A stretch of 64,000 nucleotides of DNA from Eupeodes corollae. Its lineage: Eukaryota > Arthropoda > Insecta > Diptera > Syrphidae. The DNA is taken from positions 133,882,645 through 133,946,644 of the forward strand of contig NC_079147.1 in the NCBI RefSeq assembly GCF_945859685.1, written 5' to 3'. Shown in pieces: positions 1 through 9,599 of the stretch (positions are counted from its first letter, which is position 1; each line of letters opens with the position of its first letter). The position numbers and the translations under genes are program-made. Under the pieces are notes generated by a model, which was not told where the DNA came from, ran no database searches, and was given only the letters and a program-made list of their open reading frames with translations.

Positions 1-318
1 CAACATATTTCTATGTTCTCCAAACACTTGAGTCAAAAACCATATCTAATCAGTTCTTTGTTTTTTTTAGGTTTTCGTATTTTGTTAAAAAAGTTGTTTG
101 TTGAATTTTTCTAAAAAAATATTATTTCAAAATCAATTTTTAAATAAAATCAAATTTTATCAATTTAAGTTTTCATTTCGTATATAAACAAATTAAACAA
201 ATACAGATTGGATTTTTCTTAGAAAATTTAGCATAGAATGAAATGATTTTAAAGTCAATACCTTCGTTTGTTCTCGAGATATCGAGAAGATCTGTAGATT
301 TTAATTTTTATGAACAAA
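1..318 (+). repeat. Partial copy of the 172-bp-repeat element family
   Basis: This is AT-rich sequence with the phrases found in the other copies (a T-rich run followed by AGGTTTT, then AAATGATTTTAAAGTCAATA, then a GAGATATCGAGAAGATCTG-like end). It is cut by the window edge on the left and by the Helitron at 319 on the right. Membership is by visual similarity. Confidence 0.5.
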
Positions 319-2183
319 CTAGCTTTTTAAGCGCGGCTTCGCCCGCAGTGGAGAAATTAAATAAGTATGAGAGATAAAGGGTAAGGGTATAATAATAGAA
401 ATGAGTCAATATAATAACTAAATTTTATTGCTTGGCTGAGATCAACAATTTTTAAAAATTACTACACACAATGAAGTTTCAACACCTTAATATATGCTTA
501 TTGAAATGCAACAACAAATGTTAAAATATATTTCACCGTAACAAAAATAAATAATTCTGAATTCTAAAGAAAGAAGAGTCCACCACTGCCGGAGTCTATT
601 TTACGTAAAACTTGATTGAAAACATGATTTTGCTCTGGAAGTAATTGAGGGACTAATTCTGCCACTTGATGTTGCAGTGCTATGAAATCATAATCTAGCT
701 CTCGTGCAATTTCATTATCAAAATCATCCACATTGTCTCGTCGAGGGCTGGACATTCCAAAATCATCTAATTTTTTTCCAACCATCGTAAAAACCTTGTT
801 TTCGATCATAATTAGCGTTTTATTGTAGACATGTTCATTGAAAGTAATGTCTGTGTGTACTTGCTGCAGTTGATGTAAAATATCTTCAGCCATGTGTTCT
901 TTGTACTTATTCCAAAGAGTTTGAAGGTAAGAAAGACCGCAAGAAGATAAAAGCGTAGCGTAAAGTTCCCTGATTTTATCTGGCGATCGGCATTACGTGC
1001 GTTTTGTTCGCATTTCATATATAGTAAAGTGAGAAATTCCCAACAAAACGATCCGCAGTGGACAGATTTTTTTATTCAAAAATTGGTACAACTGAAAGAA
1101 GATTTGTCAAAATAATAATAAAAAACTTCAAAAATGGGGTTTGTTCGTAGACTACTACATTAACATGTGGTGTTGAATCGAGCTTGAAGTTCGCCTCAAT
1201 TCTTTATATACCTGAATCGAGTTGAGATTTATCTATTCTAAACTGAGATAAACCTTTTTTGGAAACATAGCAAAACATAAATATCTTTTCTATTGTTTTT
1301 TCTTGCAAAATAAAGCCAGTTAGTCCATTTTCACTAACAAAACTAAATAATATCAACAATAACAGATTAGTTTTTTCCGCAATGGAAAGCACACATGATT
1401 CCAAATGCAGAACTACTCAACAAACCCAGCCATCGAGATACAAATGCAATATCAATCGTACCAACATTTTAGAACGAAATCACATAAGATCCATTCGAGG
1501 CTCGTATAAATGTCAAAAACCTATCCATAGTGAGATTTTACTCTAACTTTTATCGGTGTTATTCTCACCATGGATATTGTTTTTGTTATTCGTGTAAAAT
1601 CCTACTTTACTATGGATAGATTTTCCAACAAAACACTGGTATTGTACAGCTTCCTCCATAGTTTCATCCCAATGATTGTCATTTTCTAAGAGTCGCCGAG
1701 CTTCACATGCTTCTCGGTAGGTTTGACATTCCTGACCATTGACAATTTTAAGTTCTGTAAAGCTAATTGGACCTCTAACATGATGCAACAACATGCGTAG
1801 ACATTCGTAAAATGTACGGTAAATATAGAAAAATTAGAAACAGTTGAAACTATATTCAATTGAATTAGATATTGAATTAGATATTGTCGTCACCATCGGT
1901 AATACAGTGGGTTGGTATTACAGTATTCAGGGTTGAAACTTCATTACTATGAGGCTAGATGATGCTAGATGGCGTTGAAGTAGCTAAATTTGACTATATT
2001 TTGACAAACAATTTTCTTATTTTTCGTTAATTTTTTAATATTTTTTTAATAAAAAGTATCCTATGTTACTTCTTCTAATATCTTCAAGAGTGTATGTGCA
2101 AAGTTTCATGATGATCGGTTAAGTAGTTTTTGCGTGAAAGCGTAACAAACAAACTTACATTCGCATTTATAATATTAGTATGA
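319..2183 (-). mobile_element. Non-autonomous Helitron, copy A (carries Rep/helicase gene fragments)
   Basis: On the minus strand the element starts TCATACTAATATTATAAATG and ends with the GC-rich hairpin (GCGGGCGAAGCCGC) a few bases before a terminal CTAG. Its flanks are A before TC and T after CTAG, as expected for Helitron insertion. It contains pieces of the Helitron Rep-helicase protein. Positions 1543-1794 encode LLHHVRGPISFTELKIV, followed by YREACEARRLLENDNHWDET. Positions 564-893 encode AEDILHQLQQVH and end at SGGLFFL, just before the Walker A motif of the Pif1-like helicase would begin. A stop follows directly, so the helicase core is absent and the element cannot move by itself. A near-identical copy lies at 60141-61333 on the opposite strand. 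A 646-bp insertion (995-1640) interrupts this copy. Confidence 0.88.
995..1640. mobile_element. 646-bp inverted-repeat element (MITE-like) inserted in Helitron copy A
   Basis: Comparison with Helitron copy B shows an exact empty site: copy B reads CGGCATTGTACAGC (reverse complement). In copy A this is split after CATT, with ATT repeated on the far side (992-994 and 1641-1643), a 3-bp target duplication. The ends are inverted: ACGTGCGTTTTGTTCG on the left and ACCAGTGTTTTGTTGG reading in from the right, with further shared ATAGTAAAGT inside. No convincing ORF is present. The superfamily is not assigned; a 3-bp duplication would fit PIF/Harbinger-like elements but the ends are not diagnostic. 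Confidence 0.75.
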
Positions 2184-2219
2184 TTGTTAGTTATGTTATT
2201 TTATATTTTTGTTCAATTT

Positions 2220-2880
2220 TATTCTTCTAAAAATTTTAAAATATGTTAAAAGCGCTATTCTACGTTGCATACATTTATTTTGGAGATATAATCATTATCT
2301 GTTTGTAGAATATTCAAGATGACAATTATTTTTTTCAGTTTTTTTGGTTTATAAAAAAAGATCTATAATTGAATGTTTTTAAAACTGTTTTAGTTTTTTT
2401 TAACGGTATATTAAAATTTAATTTAAGTCTCTTTAATTATTGGTTCGTGAGATGTTTTGGGTAACCAACATTTTTAATTTTTTTCTTAATTTATTTCAGG
2501 GATAATCGAGTTTTTAACAAGTTTTTAGTTTTATTTAAAAAAAATGTTAATAAATTCAGCAAGAAATGCAATAATTTAAAATTCAATAGTATTTTTTATT
2601 TTCCAAATATCAATTTCTACCAGTTTTTTTTCAGTAGTATTTTTTGTAGGTTTTTATCATTGCAAAAAAGGGTTATTTTATTTTTCAATATATTTTCCAT
2701 TGAATTTACTGTGTTTTCAAAATCTTTAATTGGTGTCAAGGTATTCGAATGGTATGAACATATGTATAAACGCAAACATCGACATCTCTCTAAAAACCTT
2801 TAATTTTGATGGAACGTTCAAACGTCTAGACATCATAAATTTTATAATTCGACAAATCGGATCGATTGTTTATGGTATTA
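2220..2880 (+). repeat. Degraded copy of the 172-bp-repeat element family
   Basis: This stretch aligns by eye to the right-hand part of the copy at 3285-4806. Shared phrases are CGTTGC followed by TTTTGGAGAT, then ATTTTTTTCAGTTTTTTT, then ACATCTCTCTA and, near the end, TTCGACAAATCGGA. The terminal palindrome seen in better copies is lost here. Confidence 0.55.
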
Positions 2881-3284
2881 TCTACTTGATTCAAAATTAT
2901 TTCTAGCTATTTAATGTATTAAAATGTGAGAGATTCACTCTAGGATTAGCAAATACACAAATTCATAATAGATTCAGCAGATGAAGTGGATTTTGGCAAA
3001 TAGACTAATTTTACAATATCATAGTAAATAACAAGAAAAAACCAACAACAGCATTTGAAACATATGAATCATAAAAACTTCTAGCCAAAAGCTCTAGTTG
3101 ACACTTGTGTCATTTGAAAATGTAAAGTGCTAAATATTACAACCGCGATTGTAAAAGACTCATACTTTAGTCTAGGAAAACATAGAAATATAACACTGTA
3201 AAAGATGTCACCAAAATGGCCTTAAATTCGTGTATAAAGAGTTTGTTTTTAAGAATGTAGGCAGTAATTTATTTAATGTTAAAA

Positions 3285-4806
3285 CAAAAAAAGAGGCTGG
3301 GATGCGACCCACACTGATAACTTCCCATCCCATCTGTCGATTTGTCTTGCTTAAAAGTTTGTCTATATGTACTCGTATCAATTTTACCAAATTTGCGTAC
3401 TATTTTTTGTAGATTTTATTTTTAATGAAAAAACTCACTGTTGGATTTTTATTTAGAAACCACTGAATATCGAGAACAATATTTTCTGTGAAATAAAATA
3501 AGTTTGAAACCAATATTTTTAATTTTCGAAAGTAAATTTTTACCAAGTTTTAGTATTGTTTTTTTTTAGAGTTTTATTTTTTTGTAAAAAAACTGTCAAT
3601 TCGATTTCTTCAAAATTCTATCGAATGTTGAAAACAATATTTCTTATAAGATAAAATTAGTTTGTTGAAAACAATATTTCTTATAAGATAAAATTAGTTT
3701 GAAGCCAATATTTCAAAGTTTTGAAAAGATATTTGAGTCGAAAATCAATTTTTACCAACTTTTATTAATTTTTTTAAGGTTTTTATTTTTTGTAAGAAAA
3801 CTGTCAATTCGATTTTTCTCAACATCTTTCAGAATGTTGAAAACAATATTTCTTATAAGATAAAATAAGGTTGAAGTCTAACTTTCAAGTTTTTGAAAAG
3901 ATATTTGAATCGATATTCAATTTTTACCATCTTTTGTTAATTTTTTTTCGGTTTTTAATTTTTTGTAAAAAAACTGTCAATTCGATTTTTTTCAAAATTT
4001 TACTGAATGTTGACAACAATGTTTTTTGAAAGATAAAAGTAAATTAAAGCCAATATCTCAAAGTTTTGAAAAGATATTTGAGTCGAAAATTAATTTTTAC
4101 CAACTTTTATTAATTTTTTTTAGGTTTTTATTTTTTGTAAAAAAACTGTCAATTCAATTTTTTTCAAAATTTTATCGAATGTTGAAAACAATATTTCTTA
4201 TAAGATAATAAGTTCAAAGCCTAAATTTTAAGTTTTTGAAAAGATATTTGAATCGATATTCAATTGTTACCAACTTTGAGTAATGTTTTTTTTTGATTTT
4301 ATTTTTTTTTTTTAAAAACTGTCAATTCGATTTTTCTCAAAATTTTATCAGATGTCAAAAACATTACTCTCCGTTGCTCAAAATTATTTTGGAGATGAAA
4401 TCAGATTTTAGTCGTTAAATTTTGGAGGTGACAAATTTTTTTTTTCAGTTTTCTTCATTTATAAAAAAAACCGTAAAATAGATTTTTTTCAAAAAATATA
4501 CTTCTTTGAGATCACATTGCAGTTTATTATATACAATTTAATTCAAGCCTCTAGCGTTTTTGGTTCGTAAGATATTTACGGTTAACCAAAATGTTCACCT
4601 TTTTTTAAAACTGCTATGGAAGACGAAAAAAACATCGCGAACGTACGGACGTACGGACGTACGAACGTAAGTACACACGCACGCACAGACATCTTTATAA
4701 AAATCTTTTATTTCGACTCTAGGGACCTTGAAACGTCGAGAAATGTCAAAATTTTCAATTTGACAAATCGGACCCATTACAATAACTTCCTATGGGAAGT
4801 TAGTAA
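3285..4806 (+). repeat. 172-bp-repeat element, best copy (tandem core plus palindromic end)
   Basis: The left end reads AAAAAGAGGCTGGGATGCGA, then ACCCACACTGATAACTTCCC and ATCTGTCGATTTGTC. The core is a tandem array with anchors (TTACCAA-like) at 3541, 3753, 3925, 4098 and 4268, giving a unit of about 172 bp; the first interval is longer because a ~37-bp piece (ending in ATAAGATAAAATTAG) is doubled at 3620-3700. Near the right end there is a run of ACGGACGT-like words (4640-4670), then GACAAATCGGACCCATTACA and the perfect hairpin TAACTTCCTATGGGAAGTTA at 4783-4802. No coding capacity is evident. The family is not one I can name. Confidence 0.75.
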
Positions 4807-4984
4807 AAGAATTCTTTGTATTTTGTTCTGTCGGGTTTCTGTATCCTTCACTCGACAGAGAAAAGTTTTGCTTAAGAGCCTAATAAACATTTGTGTTAAG
4901 AGCCCGATAAGAAAACAATGCCCATGAATTATTTTAAGAATCTATTAAATTGGAAGGATTTTATGATTGGAAGGATTTTATGAT

Positions 4985-5290
4985 TTAAGAAGATTAATGG
5001 ATCGTAGCGTAATCAGTTTAATTGCTATGCTTGATTTTTCAGAAGTTTTTGATTGTATTGATTCTCATGTGGAAGTTTAAGAATAACTTTTCCGCCATTA
5101 AGCTTTACTTATTAACAAAATAGCTCACTACGAGTGAAAACGGGTGTGTTGAAACGTCTAATCCATATCTTGTCTACAAAAGTGTCCGACAAGAATCTGT
5201 TTTAGGTTCCCTCTTTTTTCTGCATCTTCATAAATGATCTCGAAGAAAGATCACAAGATTGGCCTAGATCTATAAAATACTTTTTAGTGG
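4985..5290 (+). mobile_element. Non-LTR retrotransposon reverse transcriptase fragment (frameshifted)
   Basis: Conceptual translation gives VISLIAMLDFSEVFDCIDS, matching the LINE reverse transcriptase block around LLDFSKAFDCVDH. It is followed after a frameshift by VRQESVLGSLFFCIFINDLE, matching the GVPQGSVLGPLLFxIFINDL block of the catalytic palm. The YADD box is not reached. Stops and a frameshift make it a dead relic. The clade is probably jockey/CR1-like, by resemblance only. Confidence 0.72.
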
Positions 5291-5299
5291 AAGGGTTTA

Positions 5300-6385
5300 A
5301 GGTGCATAGTGCATCCGTTTAATGTTATGTTTTTAATCAAAGACTTTTTACAAAATTCTAAAAATATATAAAATCGATAAATCGAAAATTCAAGCCAAAA
5401 TTCTATTTGAAGTCCTTGTTCCTTATACTTATAGGAATAGGAAGTTTCTCAAAACAAATCTTGGAAAATGTATGTTTATATTAGTACAGTAATTCTGCAA
5501 TAGTCCTTTTTAAAGGTTTCCAAGTAAGCTCGTTGAAAATTCGAATTACGTAGCTTTGTTCAAAACCAACAATTTGTTGCAAGCAAAACTTAAATCAACT
5601 TAATGTCAAAGTTAATGATCGAAATCGAACTAAATTTCCGACGCTACATGATTTCTCTCAATTCTACGCTGCATTAATTTAAATAAACTAGTTTCCTGTT
5701 ATAAAACGAAGTGCAAAATCTAACCCTTAGCAAAACAAAACAACACAGCAACAGACATCAGATTTATCAACCTTCAATTAATTTGTGTCTCTCACATATA
5801 CAAAAAGCGTTTTCCGTTAATATCGAACCCGATACTATATTTCTGTTTTAAGGCCATATCATAACACCGACACGGACACCGACCACCACCAAGCTTTGTT
5901 TGAGTTCTCTCACCTGCCTTATTTTGGCTAACATGATTTTCCAAAAAAGTAAATCCCTCACATCAACCTCCAAACACTTGTCGTGTATCCTCTTTGTACG
6001 GAGCATAAAATTCAACTCCTAATTCTTCTGCCCTCATCATTGGCATTAATTTTCCGATAGCTATCCTTCCTCTATAGCGATACCCTCTCTCCCATGCACT
6101 TGTCCTTTTTCCGTGTCGGTTTTTCCATCCGTGTACAGTACACCAACCTACTTTCAATTTGTTCTCGAGCATGCAATTGGAAAATTTTGTGGTACAAACA
6201 GTAAGCCGATATAACACTCCAACCTGCTGAAACCTTCTATTTTTGGATATTCAGAAATGTATTCGGGATTTGTTTGTGTGTGTTGGCAAAAAGTACATTG
6301 ATATTCGTTGTACAAGACCATCAATATATATATACACGAGTACATATTATATACGTTGTACAATACATATCTATGACACACTTAC
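5300..6385. other. Intronic stretch with no recognised feature
   Basis: I see no coding, RNA or repeat feature here. A minus-strand open frame at 5963-6217 was examined as the next neuroligin exon and does not resemble the family. Confidence 0.5.
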
Positions 6386-6583
6386 CTTCAGGTACAGCCA
6401 TAGATGAGATTAGAAAGTGAACACAGGCGGCTCCTGTGCCATGTCCTGCTATTGTTATGCTCTGTGGGTCCCCTCCAAATGCTGCTATATTCTCTTTCAG
6501 CCAATGCAGAGCTGCTATGATGTCCATTAGACCATAGTTGGCTGGAAGTTTAGAGTATCGATCTGTATTGGCGTTTAGAAAAC
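6386..6583 (-). CDS. Neuroligin, internal coding exon c (nucleophile-elbow region, catalytic Ser absent)
   Basis: This is the third neuroligin exon, 198 nt (66 codons), phase 1 at both ends. The acceptor is TTATATAG and the donor GTAAGT. It encodes GFLNANTDRYSKLPANYGLM, then DIIAALHWLKENIAAFGGDP, then QSITIAGHGTGAACVHFL and a tail ending in SSMAVPEG. NYGLMDIIAALHWLKENIAAFGGDP is the strongly conserved helix-turn of the cholinesterase-like family. The next motif is the nucleophile elbow, normally GESAG. Here it is GHGTG, so the catalytic serine is missing. That marks a non-enzymatic adhesion protein (neuroligin) rather than an esterase. The continuation past PEG is expected in another exon toward position 1, but no such exon is visible before the window edge, so the next intron is at least 6.4 kb. 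Confidence 0.95.
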
Positions 6584-7319
6584 CTATATAAGGGATACAA
6601 ACAAAAAAAACGAAAACTTATTAGCATACATTATGTCAATGGTTTTAGCAATGGGGCAATGTTTTTTGACATTAAATATCATTCGAGTAAATGAATCGAG
6701 CTGACTAAATTTGCACATTAAGGTGGTTATAGATTGTAATGAAGTTTAGGATAAACTTAAAAAACAACGCAGATACACAGAAAAAGTTACATGCTTAAGG
6801 TGGAAGGGAAGTGCTTTAAATAGCGAAAGAGACCATTTTAAAAACGTTTTTATTTTCCATAAATTAAAGACATATGTAAGAAAGGTACATATGCTATTGA
6901 AAAAGCTGTAGGTACATAGGATCAAAAATACTATACAACAGTTATGAAGGCAGTCTGTGGTGAAATCTGACATGACAAACACTCACATTGTTTCGCATTT
7001 ACTAGAAACCTTGAAGAAAATGTTCAAAACCTAAATGTTAATTCAAGAATTGAATAAATATTTTAGAGTTTTTAAAATGGTCGAAAGTAAAAGTTTTGCA
7101 ACCGTTTTTCTTGCAAAAAGTAGTATACTGAAAATTTATGAAGCCAATTGAATTATTGGAAAATTGTATAATGGCTTCAAACTTAACAAGGAGACTTAAC
7201 AGAAGCAAGAAATTTGTAAGCAATCATATTGGTGATCTACAAAAATTAAATATTGAAAAATTCAAAAAAGTTACAAGGCAAGAAAAAGATCATGAGAAAA
7301 GCAGTTAATTTACAGCTTA

Positions 7320-7500
7320 ACTCAAATTCTACTCTAACAAAATAAGGACCAAAAGCTGAGTATCAGACAGAATAACAACGGTTCAAAGAATAACAAAAGA
7401 ACTCGGTGTGGAAGTGTAATGGTGTGGGGAACAATATCCATTTTAGTTTTTGTCCACAATAATTAACAAGAACAATTATAAATGCTTGCATGTACAATAT
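7320..7500 (+). mobile_element. Tc1-like transposase scrap
   Basis: The translation across a frameshift gives RPKAEYQTE followed by NNKRTRCGSVMVWGTIS, which matches the Tc1 transposase segment ending in GGGSVMVWGC between the first and second catalytic acidic residues. The rest of the gene is not recognisable. It lies inside the 2.8-kb neuroligin intron. Confidence 0.6.
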
Positions 7501-7559
7501 TTTTTAAAACTGAAAAGCATTTTTAGACCTCTGAATTGGGTTTTCCAATAAAAAAAAAT

Positions 7560-8400
7560 ACCCCATTCACACTTCGAGGGTTAGGTTAAAGTGGCTGCGG
7601 ATTCATAATCCACACACTTAGACCAAAAGAAAAGGATACCACATAAATCTAGAGAATTACTTCCCACTGGTCGAACCATTTTGAGCTTTTTATAAAGCGA
7701 AGGAGATATTTGATATCCTTTTTAGCTAGTTCACTGGGATTATCAAAAGAGTATTCTCTCAGATGAAGTTTGCGTCTTAGTGAAAGAGCAGGGTAAGTTC
7801 AGAGGAGGTGAGAGATTGTTTCTCGTAAGGAGCTAATATTAAGTCTGCTTTGAGATAACAAGTCTTTAGACCACTTTAGGTCCAGTGAAGGCCATATTAG
7901 TTTTATGGCTGCGCATGTTGGTAATGTGTACCACCTAGAGTTTGGTATCGCGAAAGCTGTTTCTTTTAGCAGAATTTTCCATGTAACTATATCGGTATAC
8001 CTATCTACTTCCTTTCAGGTGAAATAGGTATGACGGTTCCATTTTTAGCGAGTACTTGGGATGTACAATTTCCTGTGATGTCTCTGTGGCCCGACACCCA
8101 ACAGAGTTCACTTCTTATATAGCTGCGCCATATCCAAGAGACGATCGAAAATCGAGGGCCTTTAGAGATTTGGATGTGACACCGTCAAGAGATTTCATAG
8201 CAGCCCGACTGTCAGAGAAGATGCGGATATCAGGAGTTGTTATCACGTTTTCTCTTAGCTAGGAGAAAACCTCTTTGATCGCTAAAATTTAATCTTGGAA
8301 GACGCTAGAATTTGATGCTTAGATTAAGCTCTTCTTATAAGTAGACACCACTAACAACTCCCTCATTTGTCTTGGATCCATCTGTATAAAAATGGATGCA
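7560..8400 (-). mobile_element. Non-LTR retrotransposon fragment: RNase H domain and C-terminus
   Basis: Reading the minus strand from 8400, the translation begins HFYTDGSKTNEGVV, the first catalytic block of the RNase H domain (YTDGS). It continues through SELCWVSGHRDITGN, the RNase H motif usually written as WVPGHxxIxGNExAD. Farther on, ETISHLL.TYPALSLRRK and KDIKYLLRFIKSSKWF match the C-terminal tail common to insect LINEs with RNase H. Several stops and frameshifts are present. The reverse transcriptase is missing, so this is a 5'-truncated relic. Confidence 0.78.
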
Positions 8401-8449
8401 TTTGTCATCCATATAAAAATTGTTAATGATTCCTTATCAAGTTTTTGTT

Positions 8450-8702
8450 TTTTGCTTAACTGATTTATTTAAGTATACAAATCCAACCAAATTGTTTTAT
8501 TATTATTATTTTTTTTAATTGTTAACATTTTTTAAATTATAAATTAATTATTTAGTTCAATTATTTTACTTTTAATATTTTTCTTGTATAATTAAATGTC
8601 AAATCAGGCAGACGGCAGAATTGCCAAGTCCTTATTCTTCAATAAGAAATATTGTTAAACTTTAATAAGAAAAAAATAAAGAATTTATCTATCTATCTTA
8701 TC
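8450..8702 (+). mobile_element. LINE 3' end with (ATCT)n tail
   Basis: This stretch has CAGGCAGACGGCAGAATTGCC, then an A-rich run and a terminal TTTATCTATCTATCTTA. The 3' region of the LINE inserted in the hAT element (58656-59330) has the equivalent GGCAGACGGCAAATGCC phrase and an ATCT tail, so this is inferred to be a 3'-only remnant of the same family. Confidence 0.55.
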
Positions 8703-8956
8703 TAAACCTTAACATTCAAAAATTTCAATTGTTTACACAAATTTCGAAAAATAGCATATTGTTCGATTTGAAAAGTAAACATTTTCCGCAAAACCTCCGA
8801 ATGCAAAAAGAAACATAAACTGTCAGATAAACCGATTGTCTTAAAGTGCTTCATTTCTTGCTCCTGAAAATTTTCCCTTTGTGTTTGCATATCTTCCACA
8901 AATGGTTGGTCCGGACCCAAACGTTCTCTATTAATGAAGTTCGTCTCTATATACAT
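8702..8956 (-). other. Unassigned 84-codon open frame
   Basis: The frame encodes a charged, protein-like sequence with no low complexity (for example RERLGPDQPFVEDMQTQREN and GLSDSLCFFLHSEVLRKMF). I do not recognise it. It has no clear splice sites in a phase that would add it to neuroligin and sits between LINE debris, so a transposon origin is likely. It may also be chance. Confidence 0.25.
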
Positions 8957-9356
8957 ATATGTATGTAATATAAAGAAAACATTATTAGACGTTTGCAGAA
9001 ATATTCACTTCTAAAATATGCAATACTTCTGATTCATTGATCATTTTTTTAGATGAAACATATACAGCATAAATTCTAATTAATAATAAAATCGCAACTG
9101 TGTATCTTTAGTAAAAATTGTGTAATTTATCACAGACACAGAAAATCTTCTTTATTTCGAAGAACAAGGAGAAAAATGATTCTAAAAGGATTCTTGTTAT
9201 TGTCAGTAATTGTGTTCGTTTGCTGTTTATTATGATTATTTGCGTTTTCCAATATCAGATTAGTTAGCCCGAATCCGAAACTAAGCAGAATCACCCTTGG
9301 TTCAGTAAACCAAAACTATGTTGTCTAAAAGAAAACACACACACACATATACTTAC

Positions 9357-9575
9357 CAAGAATGCCAAGACGATAATTAATTGTGACAACGAGAATCTGA
9401 CCAAAGCTTGCCAGTACTGAACCATCATAAGGATTTCCACTATTCCACTCGTACGATTCTCCATGAACAAATACTAATACTGGATATTTGGCTTGACCAC
9501 TGCCACCACTGTTGCTGCCACTGCTGCCACCACTATTGCTCCCACTGTTACTGTTAGATGAATCCCTGGACCCAA
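9357..9575 (-). CDS. Neuroligin, internal coding exon b (oxyanion-loop region, with Ser/Gly/Asn linker)
   Basis: This is the second neuroligin exon in the window, 219 nt, phase 1 at both ends. The acceptor is CTCGATTGCAG and the donor GTAAGT, with an (AC)n run just inside the next intron. It begins with a low-complexity surface linker (SNSGSNSGGSSGSNSGGSG) built from AGT/AGC/GGT/GGC codons. It then enters the conserved core: KYPVLVFVHGESYEW, NSGNPYDGSVLASFGQ and VVTINYRLGILG. HGESYEW sits where active esterases have the oxyanion-hole HGGG motif, and NYRLGILG is the conserved strand shared by cholinesterases and neuroligins. The linker falls where neuroligins vary in length. The phase matches exons a and c, so the frame runs on without a stop. 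One or more small exons could still lie in the 53.7-kb intron between a and b. Confidence 0.94.
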
Positions 9576-9599
9576 CTGCAATCGAGAATAAGAAAAAAC

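Larger units (their letters stand above)
6584..9356 (-). other. Neuroligin intron between exons b and c (2.77 kb)
   Basis: The intron is bounded by the exon b donor (GTAAGT at 9356) and the exon c acceptor (TATAG at 6584). It contains a Tc1-like scrap, a minus-strand LINE fragment and a LINE 3' end listed separately. Positions 6590-7300 show no feature I recognise. Confidence 0.85.

Noticed and set aside
3541..4300. Regularly spaced repeats considered as a CRISPR-like or centromeric array
   Set aside because: The units are ~172 bp, contiguous and diverged, with no spacers, and are bounded by repeat-element ends. This is a eukaryotic genome and the array has only about five units.
5963..6217. 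Minus-strand open frame just downstream of exon c, tested as the next neuroligin exon
   Set aside because: It has no resemblance to the family segment expected after the nucleophile elbow, and no phase-1 acceptor was seen.
8056..8262. 68-codon plus-strand frame
   Set aside because: It is the antisense of the RNase H region of the LINE on the minus strand.
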